A DNA stretch of 64,000 nucleotides from Leptospira saintgironsiae. Lineage in GTDB: Bacteria > Spirochaetota > Leptospiria > Leptospirales > Leptospiraceae. Shown here in pieces: positions 1-11,139 of this stretch (its first letter is position 1; each line of letters begins with the position of its first letter). The position numbers and the translations under genes are program-made. The notes beneath the pieces are model-generated. The model did not search any database. It was given only the letters and a program-made list of their open reading frames with translations, and was not told the DNA's origin. Location: NCBI RefSeq assembly GCF_002811765.1, contig NZ_NPDR01000003.1, positions 310,001 to 374,000 on the forward strand, read 5' to 3'.

Positions 1-432
1 GCCTGAGATATCGTTCGGAAAATTATCTTTCGCGACTGTCATATCAACTAATCTAAGTTTTTCGGCTACGATCTTTTGGATCTCTTCTTCCGGATATAAT
101 TTATGCTCTCTTAAGGGAAGTGCAACGTTATCAAAAACAGTCATCCAGTTAATGAGTGCACCAGATTGAAATAGAACCCCCATTTTAGAACGGATCCTTT
201 CTCTTTCAGGAATTTCTGCACCTGAGATTGTTTCTCCGAAGATCTTACATTCTCCAGCATCCGGATCGAGTAGACCAGTGATATGTTTTAGAGTGACAGA
301 CTTTCCAGTTCCGGAAGGTCCGAGCACTACCATTGTTTCTCCTTTTTTTACTTGGAGATTCATTCCTTTTAGGATCTTTCTTTCTCCGAAAGTTTTATGC
401 AGATTGATTAGTTCTATTGCGTATTCTTCCAT
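1..432 (-). CDS. mlaF: MlaF-type ABC transporter ATP-binding protein (partial, N-terminal part)
   Basis: ATPase of an Mla-type phospholipid transporter of the inner membrane. The first 144 residues are visible; the rest lies beyond the left window edge. The translation starts [19 protein letters not shown], has a Walker A (GPSGTGKS) near residues 38-45 and a Q-loop (LFQSGAL) near 90. The Mla/Ttg2A family typically has a GTGKS Walker A and a FQSGAL Q-loop, which both match. The ATG lies 2 bases after the stop of the MlaE gene, so the two are co-transcribed. An MCE-domain substrate-binding partner (MlaD) is not seen here and could lie off the left edge. Confidence 0.9.
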   Translation of the reverse strand, partial: MEEYAIELINLHKTFGERKILKGMNLQVKKGETMVVLGPSGTGKSVTLKHITGLLDPDAGECKIFGETISGAEIPERERIRSKMGVLFQSGALINWMTVFDNVALPLREHKLYPEEEIQKIVAEKLRLVDMTVAKDNFPNDISG

Positions 433-434
433 GA

Positions 435-1214
435 CTATTGCCTGTAAAAGATAGCTGTGATCACATAACCAAAAAAGATAACCATCAAGAAAGAAGTTAC
501 CACAGATTCCCTTGTGGCTCTGCCAACACCGATTGCTCCACCGGAAGTTCTCAAACCATGAGAACAGGAAATTGCAGAAATGATCAGGCCAAATACATAA
601 CCTTTAAATAGGCCCGTATATAGATCTTTTAAGCCTGGGATAGAAGTGATTCTTTCATTCACATCTTGGAAATATACTATATACTCAATTCCCAATTGAA
701 AATGCCCTACGATTGCTCCACCTAAAATCCCTAATATACTAGAATATACACAAAGTACAGGAACCATTAAAGAAAAACCTAATACTCTCGGAAACACCAG
801 AAATCTCACTGGATCGATTGACATTACTTCGAGAGCATCAATTTCTTCTGATACTTTCATGGTTCCGATTTCTGCGGCAATTGCAGAACCGATGGAGGCG
901 GCCAATATAAGCGCGGTCATAAAAGGGGACATCTCTCTAGTAAGAGTGATTGTAAGAAGAAGTCCGATTTGACCTTCTGCCCCGAAATCTTTTAGGCCAA
1001 GTCCAGTGTTTAATGTGAGAAGCATTCCTGTAAAAACAGCAACGACTGAAACTACGAATAAACTTCCTACACCTGCGATAAACATTTGGTCTAAAATTTC
1101 TTTCCGCTTTTCGACGGTAAATCTTAGATTTAAAAAAGTTTCCGCAATCAGAACGATCGTATATCCTGCGGCATATAAAGTATCGTTCGTTTTTTCTTTA
1201 AAGGATTCCAACAT
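435..1214 (-). CDS. mlaE: MlaE family lipid ABC transporter permease
   Basis: Inner-membrane permease that pairs with MlaF to move phospholipids between the membranes. The 259 residues have the family's usual size and several hydrophobic helices. The MlaE signature [17 protein letters not shown] sits at residues 115-131, followed by the usual [13 protein letters not shown] stretch. The gene lies between the repeat protein upstream (5-base gap) and mlaF downstream (2-base gap), so all three look like one transcript. Family assignment is secure. The transport direction cannot be read from the sequence. Confidence 0.93.
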   Translation of the reverse strand: MLESFKEKTNDTLYAAGYTIVLIAETFLNLRFTVEKRKEILDQMFIAGVGSLFVVSVVAVFTGMLLTLNTGLGLKDFGAEGQIGLLLTITLTREMSPFMTALILAASIGSAIAAEIGTMKVSEEIDALEVMSIDPVRFLVFPRVLGFSLMVPVLCVYSSILGILGGAIVGHFQLGIEYIVYFQDVNERITSIPGLKDLYTGLFKGYVFGLIISAISCSHGLRTSGGAIGVGRATRESVVTSFLMVIFFGYVITAIFYRQ

Positions 1215-1219
1215 TTCGA

Positions 1220-2620
1220 TTAGAGCCTAATCCACCAAAAAATCTGCACAGTGGTCTTATCCTTAGTCTTTTCTAAACCGAAAAGACCGTATAAAAATTG
1301 ATAAGATGTTTTCTCCGGAGTGGAACTGTATTCCACGAGCAATGGCACATGGATATGCAGTTCTTCTTCGTTCCATCTCTGGGTATAAAGTCTCATCAAA
1401 AAAGAGAGTCTTTTTTCTCCATTGGATAATTTTTGATACTCAATAATGGACCAGACCGGATCCCAGATCCTTTCCACAAGTTCGGATTTTATAGGAAATA
1501 AAGAAAGAATATTCCAAGACAGGTTACCTTCTCTGTCCTCATGCCAACGGAATATCGGCCAGAGTTTATAGTAATTTTCTTCTCTTCCCCACTGAACGTA
1601 AGTCCTGTTTGTTCTCCACCAAAATGGGATAAAATAAGTTTCAGAAGATTTAAGATGATAACTATCAGTGCTTAAGCGGAAATAGAATGGAGTGAAAAAT
1701 CTAGTCTCCTTATAAGCGAATCTGTAATAACCGTAAAAAGGAAATAAGATTAACTTTCTGTAATCCTCGTCGTCGTTCTGGCCATATTGAAAAAGGAAAA
1801 ATAGAATATTCAGATCTTTTTCATGAGTTCTTTTATCATACCCATACGAAAATAAGGACCCGAAAATAGGAAACCAAAGAAAAGCCCTGGCCTTCATATT
1901 CCCAAATTCGGAATCTTTGGCAAGATATAATGGCCAAAACATTTTGTAAGTAAAAGGTTCTCTTTTATCTTCGTTGATACTTCCCCATTGTATAAATGGC
2001 CAAAGAATAGAATAACGTTCGTATTTTCCCTTATGGATCTTTTGAGAATAAAAAGGAAGAATTCTCAAATCACTTCTGACTTCTGAACCACCCCACATGA
2101 CGAGAGGCCATAAGATCCCATGAGCATTATAATTCTTATACTTCCAATTGGAATAAAGAGGGAAGAGTGTAAAGTTCAGTTCTGAATAACTTGCTTTTCC
2201 TCTAAGTCTTCCGAACAAAGGGAAAAATCCGAAATAGGACTCTCTAGCAGTTTCTCCTTTTCCCCAAATCAAAAATGGAGAAAGAGTATCCTCATCCCAG
2301 CCTAGATCGTCGTGATAGGTCTCCGTTCCGCTAACAAAAAATAGAAAACTCCAAACTCTCCAATAATCTGTTTTTTCAGAATAATATATCGGGAATAAAA
2401 ATGTATCGTATCTATAATTGGATTTAGTTTCTTTATAAGTAGAGAAGAATGGTCTGAAGATATGCTCTTCTTCTCCTAATCTTTTTTCGGACTGGTATAA
2501 GAACCAAAATTGTTTGTATTCAGAAGGATAAGGAGAAACAGGTTTGAAAGGGTATTCCGAAAATAGACTTTCCGTACAAACTAGGAAGAAAAGGATCAGT
2601 ACTAGATTCTTATTTATCAT
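1220..2620 (-). CDS. Secreted aromatic-repeat protein of unknown function upstream of mlaEF
   Basis: I do not recognise a named family. The 466 residues start with a signal peptide ([21 protein letters not shown]); a lipobox-like Cys at 15 makes a lipoprotein possible. The mature part is a chain of short aromatic units of the type LFPLY, LWPLV, ILPFY, LWPFI, FWPLY, LFPFY and FTPFY, each followed by a charged or glycine turn, about 20-30 residues apart. That alternation suggests repeated beta-hairpins, either a barrel or a solenoid at the outer membrane. The gene is first in the likely mlaEF transcript, so a role in envelope lipid handling is inferred only from position. The start is divergent from ddl, with 38 bases between them. 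Confidence 0.7.
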   Translation of the reverse strand: MINKNLVLILFFLVCTESLFSEYPFKPVSPYPSEYKQFWFLYQSEKRLGEEEHIFRPFFSTYKETKSNYRYDTFLFPIYYSEKTDYWRVWSFLFFVSGTETYHDDLGWDEDTLSPFLIWGKGETARESYFGFFPLFGRLRGKASYSELNFTLFPLYSNWKYKNYNAHGILWPLVMWGGSEVRSDLRILPFYSQKIHKGKYERYSILWPFIQWGSINEDKREPFTYKMFWPLYLAKDSEFGNMKARAFLWFPIFGSLFSYGYDKRTHEKDLNILFFLFQYGQNDDEDYRKLILFPFYGYYRFAYKETRFFTPFYFRLSTDSYHLKSSETYFIPFWWRTNRTYVQWGREENYYKLWPIFRWHEDREGNLSWNILSLFPIKSELVERIWDPVWSIIEYQKLSNGEKRLSFLMRLYTQRWNEEELHIHVPLLVEYSSTPEKTSYQFLYGLFGLEKTKDKTTVQIFWWIRL

Positions 2621-2658
2621 TCTTCCCGGAAAATCCTAAGCAACAGGGGATTAGATCA

Positions 2659-3714
2659 TTGAAAATTGCAGTTTTATTCGGCGGTACTTCCACAGAACAC
2701 GAAATTTCCCTGCGCACAGGCACTTTCATAAGTAAAACTTTGTCTGCCATGGGACATTCGGTCAAACCCATTCTGATTTCCAGAGATGGTCGATGGGTCA
2801 TCCCTAAAGAATATCGACCTGAGTTTCCGGAAGGAAATTCCAAAAATCCAGAAGAGTATTTAAAAGAATTCGAAGAAATTCATGCTACTGTTGCAGGAGC
2901 ATTTTCCTCCTTAGATTGTGATGTAGCATTTTTAGGATTACATGGAACCAGCGGAGAAGACGGTTCTGTCCAAGGTTTCTTAAAAGTTCTTGGAATTCCA
3001 TTCACAGGTTCAGACGTAAAAGCATCTGCACTTGCAATGGATAAGATCAGAGCAAATCGATTATTCCAACTTGCAGGAATGTCTGTTGCTCCGTTTTGGG
3101 AATTGAGAAAAAAAGAATACTCTGAAAATCCGACTTCGGTCGAAAGGTCAGGTTTAGAATATCCACTTTTTCTAAAACCTGTAGAAGGCGGTTCTAGTTT
3201 TCATACATTCAGGATAGAAGGACAAGAAGATCTTCGTAAAAGGCTGCCTGAGTTTTTCGATGCAGAAGAACATGCTATCTTACAAAAATTTTTGAAAGGA
3301 ACGGAAGTTTCCTGCGGTGTTTGGGAAAAGAAAGAAGGCTCTAAAAGAATATTAGAAGCTCTTCCTCCTACAGAAATTATTCCAGGCGGAGAATTTTTCG
3401 ACGTAGAATCCAAATACAAACCTGGACTTTCCCAAGAAATCACTCCTGCTCGTTTACCAGAAAAGATTATCTCTAAAATCCAAGAACAATCCATTCTAGC
3501 TCACAAAACACTTGGATGCGAAGGTTACTCTAGGACAGATTTTATAATCGTTGGAGAAACTCCATTCGTTCTCGAAACAAACACATTACCCGGAATGACT
3601 GAGACTAGTTTGATCCCACAACAAGCAAAGGCAGCTGGGATTCCCATCCAAACATTGTACCAATCTTTGGTAGACCAGGCATTAGAAAGAGCAGGGAAGA
3701 TCCCTGTAGGTTAA
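2659..3714 (+). CDS. ddl: D-alanine--D-alanine ligase
   Basis: Cytoplasmic ATP-grasp enzyme joining two D-alanines for peptidoglycan precursors. It has the usual length (351 residues). The N-terminus reads KIAVLFGGTSTEHEIS, the typical Ddl start. The central HGTSGEDGSVQGFL segment is near residues 95-108, and the C-terminal metal- and substrate-binding stretch ends in ETNTLPGMTETSL. The start codon is TTG, chosen because the homologous N-terminus begins there and AGGGGA lies just upstream. It stands alone, divergent from the aromatic-repeat gene and convergent with metW, with a small hairpin between ddl and metW. Confidence 0.95.
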   Translation: MKIAVLFGGTSTEHEISLRTGTFISKTLSAMGHSVKPILISRDGRWVIPKEYRPEFPEGNSKNPEEYLKEFEEIHATVAGAFSSLDCDVAFLGLHGTSGEDGSVQGFLKVLGIPFTGSDVKASALAMDKIRANRLFQLAGMSVAPFWELRKKEYSENPTSVERSGLEYPLFLKPVEGGSSFHTFRIEGQEDLRKRLPEFFDAEEHAILQKFLKGTEVSCGVWEKKEGSKRILEALPPTEIIPGGEFFDVESKYKPGLSQEITPARLPEKIISKIQEQSILAHKTLGCEGYSRTDFIIVGETPFVLETNTLPGMTETSLIPQQAKAAGIPIQTLYQSLVDQALERAGKIPVG

Positions 3715-3733
3715 ATTGGCCTCAGGTTGCGCG

Positions 3734-3753
3734 TGTAGGAACTCCTACATTTT
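3734..3753. terminator. Palindromic hairpin between convergent ddl and metW
   Basis: TGTAGG and CCTACA pair around a 4-base loop and run into TTTT, in the short gap between two convergent stops. It may end transcription from either side. The core TGTAGGA-TCCTACA is nearly a perfect palindrome and may instead belong to a dispersed intergenic repeat; I found no second copy in this window. Confidence 0.45.
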
Positions 3754-4363
3754 ATCTAATCTGAAATAGTGCGAGTTTTGCAAAAAAGTTCGGACTGAAT
3801 TTCACTTGTTTTAGATCTGTGAAGAATGCTCTGTCTTCTACAGTAAAACCTCGGATATCACAGAACTCCTGAAAATCTAAAACAGAAAGGAAATGTAGAT
3901 TCGGGGTATTGAACCAACGATAAGGAAGAAGATCCGTAACAGGAGTTTTTCCTTGGAATAATATCCTAAAACGAACTTCCCAATATCCAAAATTCGGAAA
4001 TACGATGATCACTCGTTTAGCGATCCGTAAACATTCCTTTATAATATCACCAGGATGTCTAGTCTCTTGGATTGTCTGATTTAAGATCACATAATCAAAA
4101 CGTTTGTCTTCGTGATGACTTAGTCCTTCGTCAATATCTCCGTGGTGAACATAAACACCTTTGCGAATACATTCTACAATTGCGTCTTCGTCCTTCTCGA
4201 TACCTTGTCCTCTAATCCCTTTTTGTTTTAGAAGATAAAGAAGGTCTCCGTTACCACAACCAAGGTCCAAAACCCTGGAACCTGGTGAGATTGTATCCAG
4301 AATATAAGCGAAGTCCGGTCTTTCTCTCAAAGTAGTGCTACTTAAGATTTTAGAATCTATCAT
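3752..4363 (-). CDS. metW: Methionine biosynthesis protein MetW
   Basis: SAM-dependent methyltransferase-fold protein that accompanies MetX in many bacteria and supports homoserine acylation; its exact activity is unsettled. The 203 residues include the SAM-binding motif [12 protein letters not shown] at 31-42 and the acidic residue of the next strand in GIEKDED near 55. The start codon overlaps the metX stop by 4 bases (ATGA), so it is translationally coupled to metX, the standard metXW arrangement. Length and context match the family. Confidence 0.92.
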   Translation of the reverse strand: MIDSKILSSTTLRERPDFAYILDTISPGSRVLDLGCGNGDLLYLLKQKGIRGQGIEKDEDAIVECIRKGVYVHHGDIDEGLSHHEDKRFDYVILNQTIQETRHPGDIIKECLRIAKRVIIVFPNFGYWEVRFRILFQGKTPVTDLLPYRWFNTPNLHFLSVLDFQEFCDIRGFTVEDRAFFTDLKQVKFSPNFFAKLALFQIR

Positions 4364-5469
4364 TCATTCACCGGCATTTTTAGAAAACCTCGGATCACAT
4401 CTTCTTGTCTTTGGTTTGGAAGAAGAAAACTATCATGACCTTCATTCGTGGTCAACTCTACATAAAAGACTCTTTTATCAGAAGCTTCTAAACTTTTTAC
4501 GATCTCTCTAGATTGAGAAGGAGGGTAGAGCCAATCTGAACTATAAGAGACCACTAAAAATCTACAATGAGCAGGACTAAGCGCCTTAGTAAGTTCTTGT
4601 CCTTTTCCTAAACTGAAATGATCCAAAGCCTTGGTCACATAGATATAAGAATTTGCATCAAAACGATCTACGAAACTTTCTCCCTGATAGATTAAATAAC
4701 TACCGACTGCAAAGTCAGAATTCAAGAGGTTTCCTATAGGAGGTTTCCTGCCAAATTTTTCTCTCATCTTATGATCAGATAGATAAGTGATATGACCCAT
4801 CATTCGAGCGAGTGCAAGACCTTTTCTAGGAGTTGCATTGTCTTCATACAATCCATTATTCCAATTTGGATCTGAAAGGATAGCCTGCCTTCCCACTTCA
4901 TTAAAAGCGATCTGCATTGCGGAATGTTCCGCAGAAGAGGCGAGTATAATACAGTTTTCTAAAGCATCTGGATAAGAAATGCTCCATTGTAATGCCTGCA
5001 TTCCACCCATAGAACCGCCGGCCACACAGAGCAATCTTTGGATTCCGAAAGATTCTACCAAAAGTTTTTGAGCAGCCACCATATCTTTGATGGAAACGAA
5101 AGGAAAACTAGAACCATAAGGTTTCCCGCTGACTGGATTGATGCTCATAGGCCCAGAAGAACCCTTACATCCACCGATTACGTTCGACGATATTATAAAA
5201 TATTGATCTGTATCAAATGCTTTGCCCGGACCAATATATTCATCCCACCAACCGGGACGTTTTTCTGAATCAGAATGAAAGCCAGCCGCATGAGCATCAC
5301 CTGAAAGTGCGTGGCAGATTAAGATTGCATTGTCTTTATTTGGAGAAAGTGTTCCGTAAGTTTCATAAGCAACTACGGTAGGGGAAAGAACAGAACCGTT
5401 GTCCAGGCGTAGATCTCCCAGCACTGCGGTTTTTGGTTCTACTATGCCGACGGATTGATTCGATCCCAT
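4360..5469 (-). CDS. metX: Homoserine O-acetyltransferase
   Basis: Transfers acetyl from acetyl-CoA to homoserine, the first committed step of methionine synthesis. It is an alpha/beta-hydrolase-fold enzyme of 369 residues, normal for MetX. The nucleophile elbow GGSMGGMQ puts the catalytic Ser at 153; Asp312 (SSDWLYPP) and His345 (NEGHDSF) complete the triad. The stretch [12 protein letters not shown] is the usual MetX signature. It lies downstream of metY and overlaps metW. Leptospira is known to use acetylated homoserine with direct sulfhydrylation, which agrees with the metY-metX pairing. Confidence 0.96.
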   Translation of the reverse strand: MGSNQSVGIVEPKTAVLGDLRLDNGSVLSPTVVAYETYGTLSPNKDNAILICHALSGDAHAAGFHSDSEKRPGWWDEYIGPGKAFDTDQYFIISSNVIGGCKGSSGPMSINPVSGKPYGSSFPFVSIKDMVAAQKLLVESFGIQRLLCVAGGSMGGMQALQWSISYPDALENCIILASSAEHSAMQIAFNEVGRQAILSDPNWNNGLYEDNATPRKGLALARMMGHITYLSDHKMREKFGRKPPIGNLLNSDFAVGSYLIYQGESFVDRFDANSYIYVTKALDHFSLGKGQELTKALSPAHCRFLVVSYSSDWLYPPSQSREIVKSLEASDKRVFYVELTTNEGHDSFLLPNQRQEDVIRGFLKMPVNE

Positions 5470-5491
5470 GATTTAAGTTCCAAATAACTAA

Positions 5492-5551
5492 GCCACTTTC
5501 CTTTTTCAGACGATCCAAAGCAAGCTTAGGAAAGTAAAAAGAGAAAGTGGC
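5492..5551 (-). other. Long-range inverted repeat between metY and metX
   Basis: GCCACTTTC (5492-5500) and GAAAGTGGC (5543-5551) are perfect 9-base complements separated by 42 bases, in the 117-base gap between metY and metX. In the metY-metX transcript this would fold into a stem with a large loop. No T-run follows, so it is not a standard terminator. It could protect one part of the mRNA or set the ratio of the two enzymes; that is inference. Confidence 0.35.
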
Positions 5552-5586
5552 CGATTATTAGACGATTTTTTGGACGGAGTCGGAAG

Positions 5587-7228
<1,642 letters not shown>

Positions 7229-8905
7229 ATGAAATTAAACTTTTTGAATTTATTTAAAAGATCTCTAATACTTCCGGGAATTATACTTCTCTCCCTTTAT
7301 CTAGTACCTGGGGAAGAGCTTGAAGCCCAACTCTGGATGCCTCCAGGCAGACAATACATGCAACCTCCTGATCCATTTACATTCGATGCAGGCGTGAACA
7401 AATTTAATAACGATTATTATCTATATCTTGCTCCTACCTTAAATTTGAATTTCGGGGGAGAATTCGGACTATCACTTACAGCTCCGATGAACTTTCTCGC
7501 GTACGATCAGGATCCAAAAGACCCAACTCTGAAAGTAGGTAGCATTCGTAAAATTGACTACGACCAAAAGAGTGACTATCTCAGGCTTATTAATAATATC
7601 TGGTACGGGACCTACGGACTTTATAAACCTGGGGAGACAACCTTCTCCTTTTATGCAGGAAAACTTTTTGATGGATATATAGGACACGGAACAATCGTAA
7701 ACCGTTATGTGAATAACCAAAGGATAGACATTTATAATGTAGGTCTAATGGCTGATTTTAATAATGATTACGGTGGAGTGCAGGTATTCACAAACTCAGT
7801 CTATACTCACGAGATAGGTGCTGCCAGAGGATATGTTCGTCCGTTTGCAATCGCATTCAAATTATTTGATCTATTTACAGGAAGATCTCAGCTATTCGGA
7901 ATGTTACAACTGGGACAAGGAAACGTAGCAGACGAAGCGGGTAGAAAAAAAGTCTATGAAGAAGCTGGAGTAGACCCAGAAGACAGAGAGAAATACAGAG
8001 CTTTGGTAGAAGATCAAAAAACTCATCAGATGAGAGAAGAAATGATTCCAATCGAGAAAAAGCCTGAATCTCGTAAGGAAAAATTAAAAGAATTTTTCAA
8101 TCAGGACAATTTCGCAAATAGATTCGCTATAGGTTATACTACTGCCTTTGATACAAAGGCTCCTACTCAACTTGCATTTGATACGACTGGTCGTTTACGT
8201 TTGGATTCAAATAATAATCCGCTCGTAGAACAATCTGAAAAATTAGTCATCCAAGGTATGGATGCAGAATACAAACTAATAAGTTCAAAGTATGTGGAGA
8301 TCACTCCATACTATGACGTAAACACGATCAAACTATTGAATTCGAAAGGAACTCATACAGGTGCAATGTTCCGCTTTGGTGGAAAAGATATCTACGCTAA
8401 GATCAAACCTGAATATAGGAATATGGACGCAAACTATATTCCTATGTACTTTGATAGCTTTTATGAGATAGAAAGATATCAGTCGAACATAAACTCTCAA
8501 CTTCCAATGGCAAAGTTGGAAGCGGCTAAACTAATGGATCCGGACGCAGCAAAGCTAAAAGGGTATTTCACTTCTGTAGTTTTAAATTTTTATAGAGTAT
8601 CATTAGAAGCAAACTATGAGAATTATTCAGGACCGAATAATTCTAGGATTTTCGTAGGTTTATATTTTCCGATCGGTTCCCTCTTCATGATCTCAGGTTA
8701 TTATACACGTAAAAATTTTGATCAGAACAGAGACGCATTCAAGGTGGATGATAATTCAGTTGGAGCAATAGAAGCGGCTCTGAACCTAGGATTTATCGCG
8801 ATCAGAGTGCAAGATATTCGCAGATGGGTCTACGATAGTACATCAAATAGTTTCGTGGCCCAGGACGAACAAAAGGTTCTATTCTCTAACTCTTTATCAT
8901 TCTAA
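7229..8905 (+). CDS. Probable outer-membrane beta-barrel protein
   Basis: No named family recognised. From the ATG at 7229 the protein has 558 residues: a signal peptide (KLNFLNLFKRSLILPGIILL) with likely cleavage after LEAQ, then long alternating polar/aromatic strands (YYLYLAPTLNLNF, YVEITPYYDVN, GLYFPIGSLFMISGYYTR) and a hydrophobic last strand ending VLFSNSLSF. A C-terminal Phe is typical of barrels inserted by BamA. A charged, probably helical segment (about residues 220-285, rich in E and K) interrupts the strands. I reject an in-frame GTG at 7172 because it would put 19 polar residues before the signal peptide. The 3' end overlaps the convergent rsmE by 4 bases. Confidence 0.65.
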   Translation: MKLNFLNLFKRSLILPGIILLSLYLVPGEELEAQLWMPPGRQYMQPPDPFTFDAGVNKFNNDYYLYLAPTLNLNFGGEFGLSLTAPMNFLAYDQDPKDPTLKVGSIRKIDYDQKSDYLRLINNIWYGTYGLYKPGETTFSFYAGKLFDGYIGHGTIVNRYVNNQRIDIYNVGLMADFNNDYGGVQVFTNSVYTHEIGAARGYVRPFAIAFKLFDLFTGRSQLFGMLQLGQGNVADEAGRKKVYEEAGVDPEDREKYRALVEDQKTHQMREEMIPIEKKPESRKEKLKEFFNQDNFANRFAIGYTTAFDTKAPTQLAFDTTGRLRLDSNNNPLVEQSEKLVIQGMDAEYKLISSKYVEITPYYDVNTIKLLNSKGTHTGAMFRFGGKDIYAKIKPEYRNMDANYIPMYFDSFYEIERYQSNINSQLPMAKLEAAKLMDPDAAKLKGYFTSVVLNFYRVSLEANYENYSGPNNSRIFVGLYFPIGSLFMISGYYTRKNFDQNRDAFKVDDNSVGAIEAALNLGFIAIRVQDIRRWVYDSTSNSFVAQDEQKVLFSNSLSF

Positions 8906-9660
8906 TATAGCCTAAAAATAGAATTTTCCCATTGGGAAAGGAAGAAGGAAACGGCCTGTTCCGATCTCAAAACAGAAGAAGAAAGTCTTATTCCAGGAAT
9001 ATTGTATTTTCTGAATATTTCTAATTCGGCATTTGTCCAACCTGGTTCAGGTCCAACCAATATAGAATATTCTTTATCAGCTAATGGACGATGTTCTTGG
9101 ATAGCTTTTCCCTTCTTGTCCAAATAGAAAAACTTACGGGAAGAAGAAACTATTTCCGAAATAGACTCTTTTTTCTCGAAACTGGTCTTTTTGCCTGGAG
9201 GAATAAATCCAAGTTCTACTTTAGGCAGAAATATATTACCACCTTGTTCCATTCCTAAGATCAGTTTTTCTTTTATATTCTCTTCTTTCCAAACAGGGGA
9301 GGTGAGGTATTCTTTTCTGGATAAAGTTGCGAGCCTAAATTCTAAGGATTGTACACCCCATACACTCGCAAGTTCTATGATTTTTTCGATAGTCGGAGGT
9401 CTTTGTACGGAGACGATCAGATTTATACCAGGACTTCTTCTTTTAGGTTTTATAATGGGAGTGTAAGATCCTAAAATTTCCTGAGAAGATATTTTTAGAA
9501 TTTTAAAAATCCCTAAACTTTCATTCAAAAGACCAGCTTTGATCTTATCTCCTTCTTTCTTTTGAAGAATATTTAGAATATGACTGATCCGCTCTTTATT
9601 GGAAATCTTGAATTCCCCAGAATTTGTTTTCTGAGTGGGATCCAATATTAGATAATTCAT
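8902..9660 (-). CDS. rsmE: 16S rRNA m3U1498 methyltransferase
   Basis: SPOUT-class methyltransferase modifying U1498 of 16S rRNA. It has 252 residues, the usual size. The C-terminal knot region shows ILVGPEPGWTNAELE followed by IRLSSSVLRSEQAVSFF, matching the family pattern LVGPEGG...LG..ILR.ETA. One residue of the glycine motif differs (GPEPGW rather than GPEGGF). It starts 4 bases after the zinc-ribbon protein gene and is the last of a three-gene run. Confidence 0.88.
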   Translation of the reverse strand: MNYLILDPTQKTNSGEFKISNKERISHILNILQKKEGDKIKAGLLNESLGIFKILKISSQEILGSYTPIIKPKRRSPGINLIVSVQRPPTIEKIIELASVWGVQSLEFRLATLSRKEYLTSPVWKEENIKEKLILGMEQGGNIFLPKVELGFIPPGKKTSFEKKESISEIVSSSRKFFYLDKKGKAIQEHRPLADKEYSILVGPEPGWTNAELEIFRKYNIPGIRLSSSVLRSEQAVSFFLSQWENSIFRLY

Positions 9661-9664
9661 ATGT

Positions 9665-10183
9665 TTAAATTTCTACTTGAGGCGCCTTATCATCTTCTTC
9701 TTTAGGAGTTGGGACAGAAGGTTCTTGTGTCTCCGGAGAATTCCAATTCGGAACGGAATCATTCCAATTTTGGGAAGAAAAGAAACAGGCTCTTGCGATC
9801 CCGATCAGGATCAGAATGAATAGAATATATTTTGCGAGTAGTGGGCCGAATCCAGTTCGGTTCGGATCATCATTATAATTTTCGAACGTTTGAGGACGTT
9901 CTCCAGGATTTTGCCAACCATAAGATCTGTTCCGGCTAAATCTGGATTTGATGGATTCGAATTTATTTTCTAAAAAACGAAAAAATCCCCGTACTGAACG
10001 GGGACTTTGCGCTTTGGAGTCTCCTCCTGGGAGATCGTATCTTCCGCCTCTAAAACTGGCCGGGTCTTCCGGATCAAAAACGAAAGAATGATAACATTTC
10101 GGACACCGAACAGTCAGTCTTCCCAAATCAATGGGAATCCTGAGCTCGGTGCCGCAGGAAGAACAAGGAAGAATATACCGCAC
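9665..10183 (-). CDS. Zinc-ribbon membrane protein (MJ0042-type finger)
   Basis: Small protein of 172 residues. The N-terminus carries a CxxC...CxxC zinc ribbon (CSSCGTEL at 6-13 and CPKCYHSFVF at 28-37) like the MJ0042 finger. A basic linker (about 70-100) and one membrane helix (KYILFILILIGIARACFF, near 120-137) follow, then a short acidic, proline-rich tail. Such fingers are often found on single-pass bacterial proteins of unknown role. It sits 5 bases downstream of the FcpB-like gene and 4 bases upstream of rsmE. Confidence 0.65.
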   Translation of the reverse strand: MRYILPCSSCGTELRIPIDLGRLTVRCPKCYHSFVFDPEDPASFRGGRYDLPGGDSKAQSPRSVRGFFRFLENKFESIKSRFSRNRSYGWQNPGERPQTFENYNDDPNRTGFGPLLAKYILFILILIGIARACFFSSQNWNDSVPNWNSPETQEPSVPTPKEEDDKAPQVEI

Positions 10184-10188
10184 TTAGC

Positions 10189-11013
10189 TTAGTATTTCAG
10201 GGATTCCTTGAGCGTATTTACGTTCTCTTTATAATTCTCATTACCCAATTGGTCGTTGTAATCGAAAATTTTGGTAAATAATCTGTCGAACGAATCCAAA
10301 TGTTTAATATAGAAAGTCTTTTTGAAAGAATTACGGATAGGGTGGGTCTTAGTATTTTCTACGTTAGCAAGAACGTATTTACCAACACCTTTTTCACTAG
10401 GAGTTTCAGGGCGACCACCTTCAGGATAACCGTTCTTTTGATAGAAAAGTTCGATTTTGTCGTTATGCCCTGGTTGATCATTCGGAGCCCTGTCGATGAT
10501 CTCGGAAACCGATTTATCTTCGATTAGGAAGTTATTCTTATAAACTTTGCTGATAATTTTGCTGATTTTGCGAGGAGGTTCCATTCTTGGATCCGGATCG
10601 TTAGTGTTCGGTCCTTCGAAGTAGATTTCCATATATTTGGAAAGTCCACCTTGAACGATCTTACCTTGTCCTCTTTCCTCGTCCTTAATGAAATCGTAAA
10701 CTTCTACGCGGATACAGTTATTCGCTGCATCTTCTTGTGCGTTGCTATTAGCAGGCACACATTCGTCGTTGTTTGCTTTTCCTTTGAAAAGGACAGTACG
10801 GAATGGAAGAATACGCACTTTCATTTTCATGAGTACGGTATGACGTTTCAGTCTTTCGTTTAGAGCGGATGCTCTTTGATCCAGACCTTTTTCAGTATCC
10901 AAAATGGCAGCACCAGTTTGCTGATCTTCCTTCTTTTGGCCTTGGTTGTCTTGAGCGTTGAGTATGCCTGCGATTGAAAAAATTGCCAGGCAAAATGCGA
11001 TTTTGCGTTTCAT
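10189..11013 (-). CDS. Periplasmic protein, candidate flagellar-coiling sheath protein FcpB
   Basis: A signal peptide (KRKIAFCLAIFSIAGILNAQ) is followed by about 254 mature residues with no membrane segment. After a Gln/Lys/Asp-rich N-terminus, a helix (residues 45-65) and a strand-rich body (TVLMKMKVRILPFRTVLFKG) come KIISKVYKNNFLIEDKSVSEI and a helical tail. Size, export and nearby flagellar motor genes (fliN, fliM) fit FcpB, a sheath protein found only in Leptospira, and FcpB is encoded in a comparable flagellar neighbourhood as I recall. I cannot align it here, so I leave the symbol blank. Two Cys (about 87 and 100) could form a disulfide in the periplasm. It is first in a three-gene run with the zinc-ribbon protein and rsmE. 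Confidence 0.5.
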   Translation of the reverse strand: MKRKIAFCLAIFSIAGILNAQDNQGQKKEDQQTGAAILDTEKGLDQRASALNERLKRHTVLMKMKVRILPFRTVLFKGKANNDECVPANSNAQEDAANNCIRVEVYDFIKDEERGQGKIVQGGLSKYMEIYFEGPNTNDPDPRMEPPRKISKIISKVYKNNFLIEDKSVSEIIDRAPNDQPGHNDKIELFYQKNGYPEGGRPETPSEKGVGKYVLANVENTKTHPIRNSFKKTFYIKHLDSFDRLFTKIFDYNDQLGNENYKENVNTLKESLKY

Positions 11014-11139
11014 TGTACCCTATTTCCTTGGTCTCTTCTGCGTTTGGGTTTCCCCGAAAGTCGGGAATAGCCTGTCTCTAGTATCGGTAAAATAGACTCC
11101 CGATTAAATCCAAGACTTACATTTTCGCACCGAAAACGT

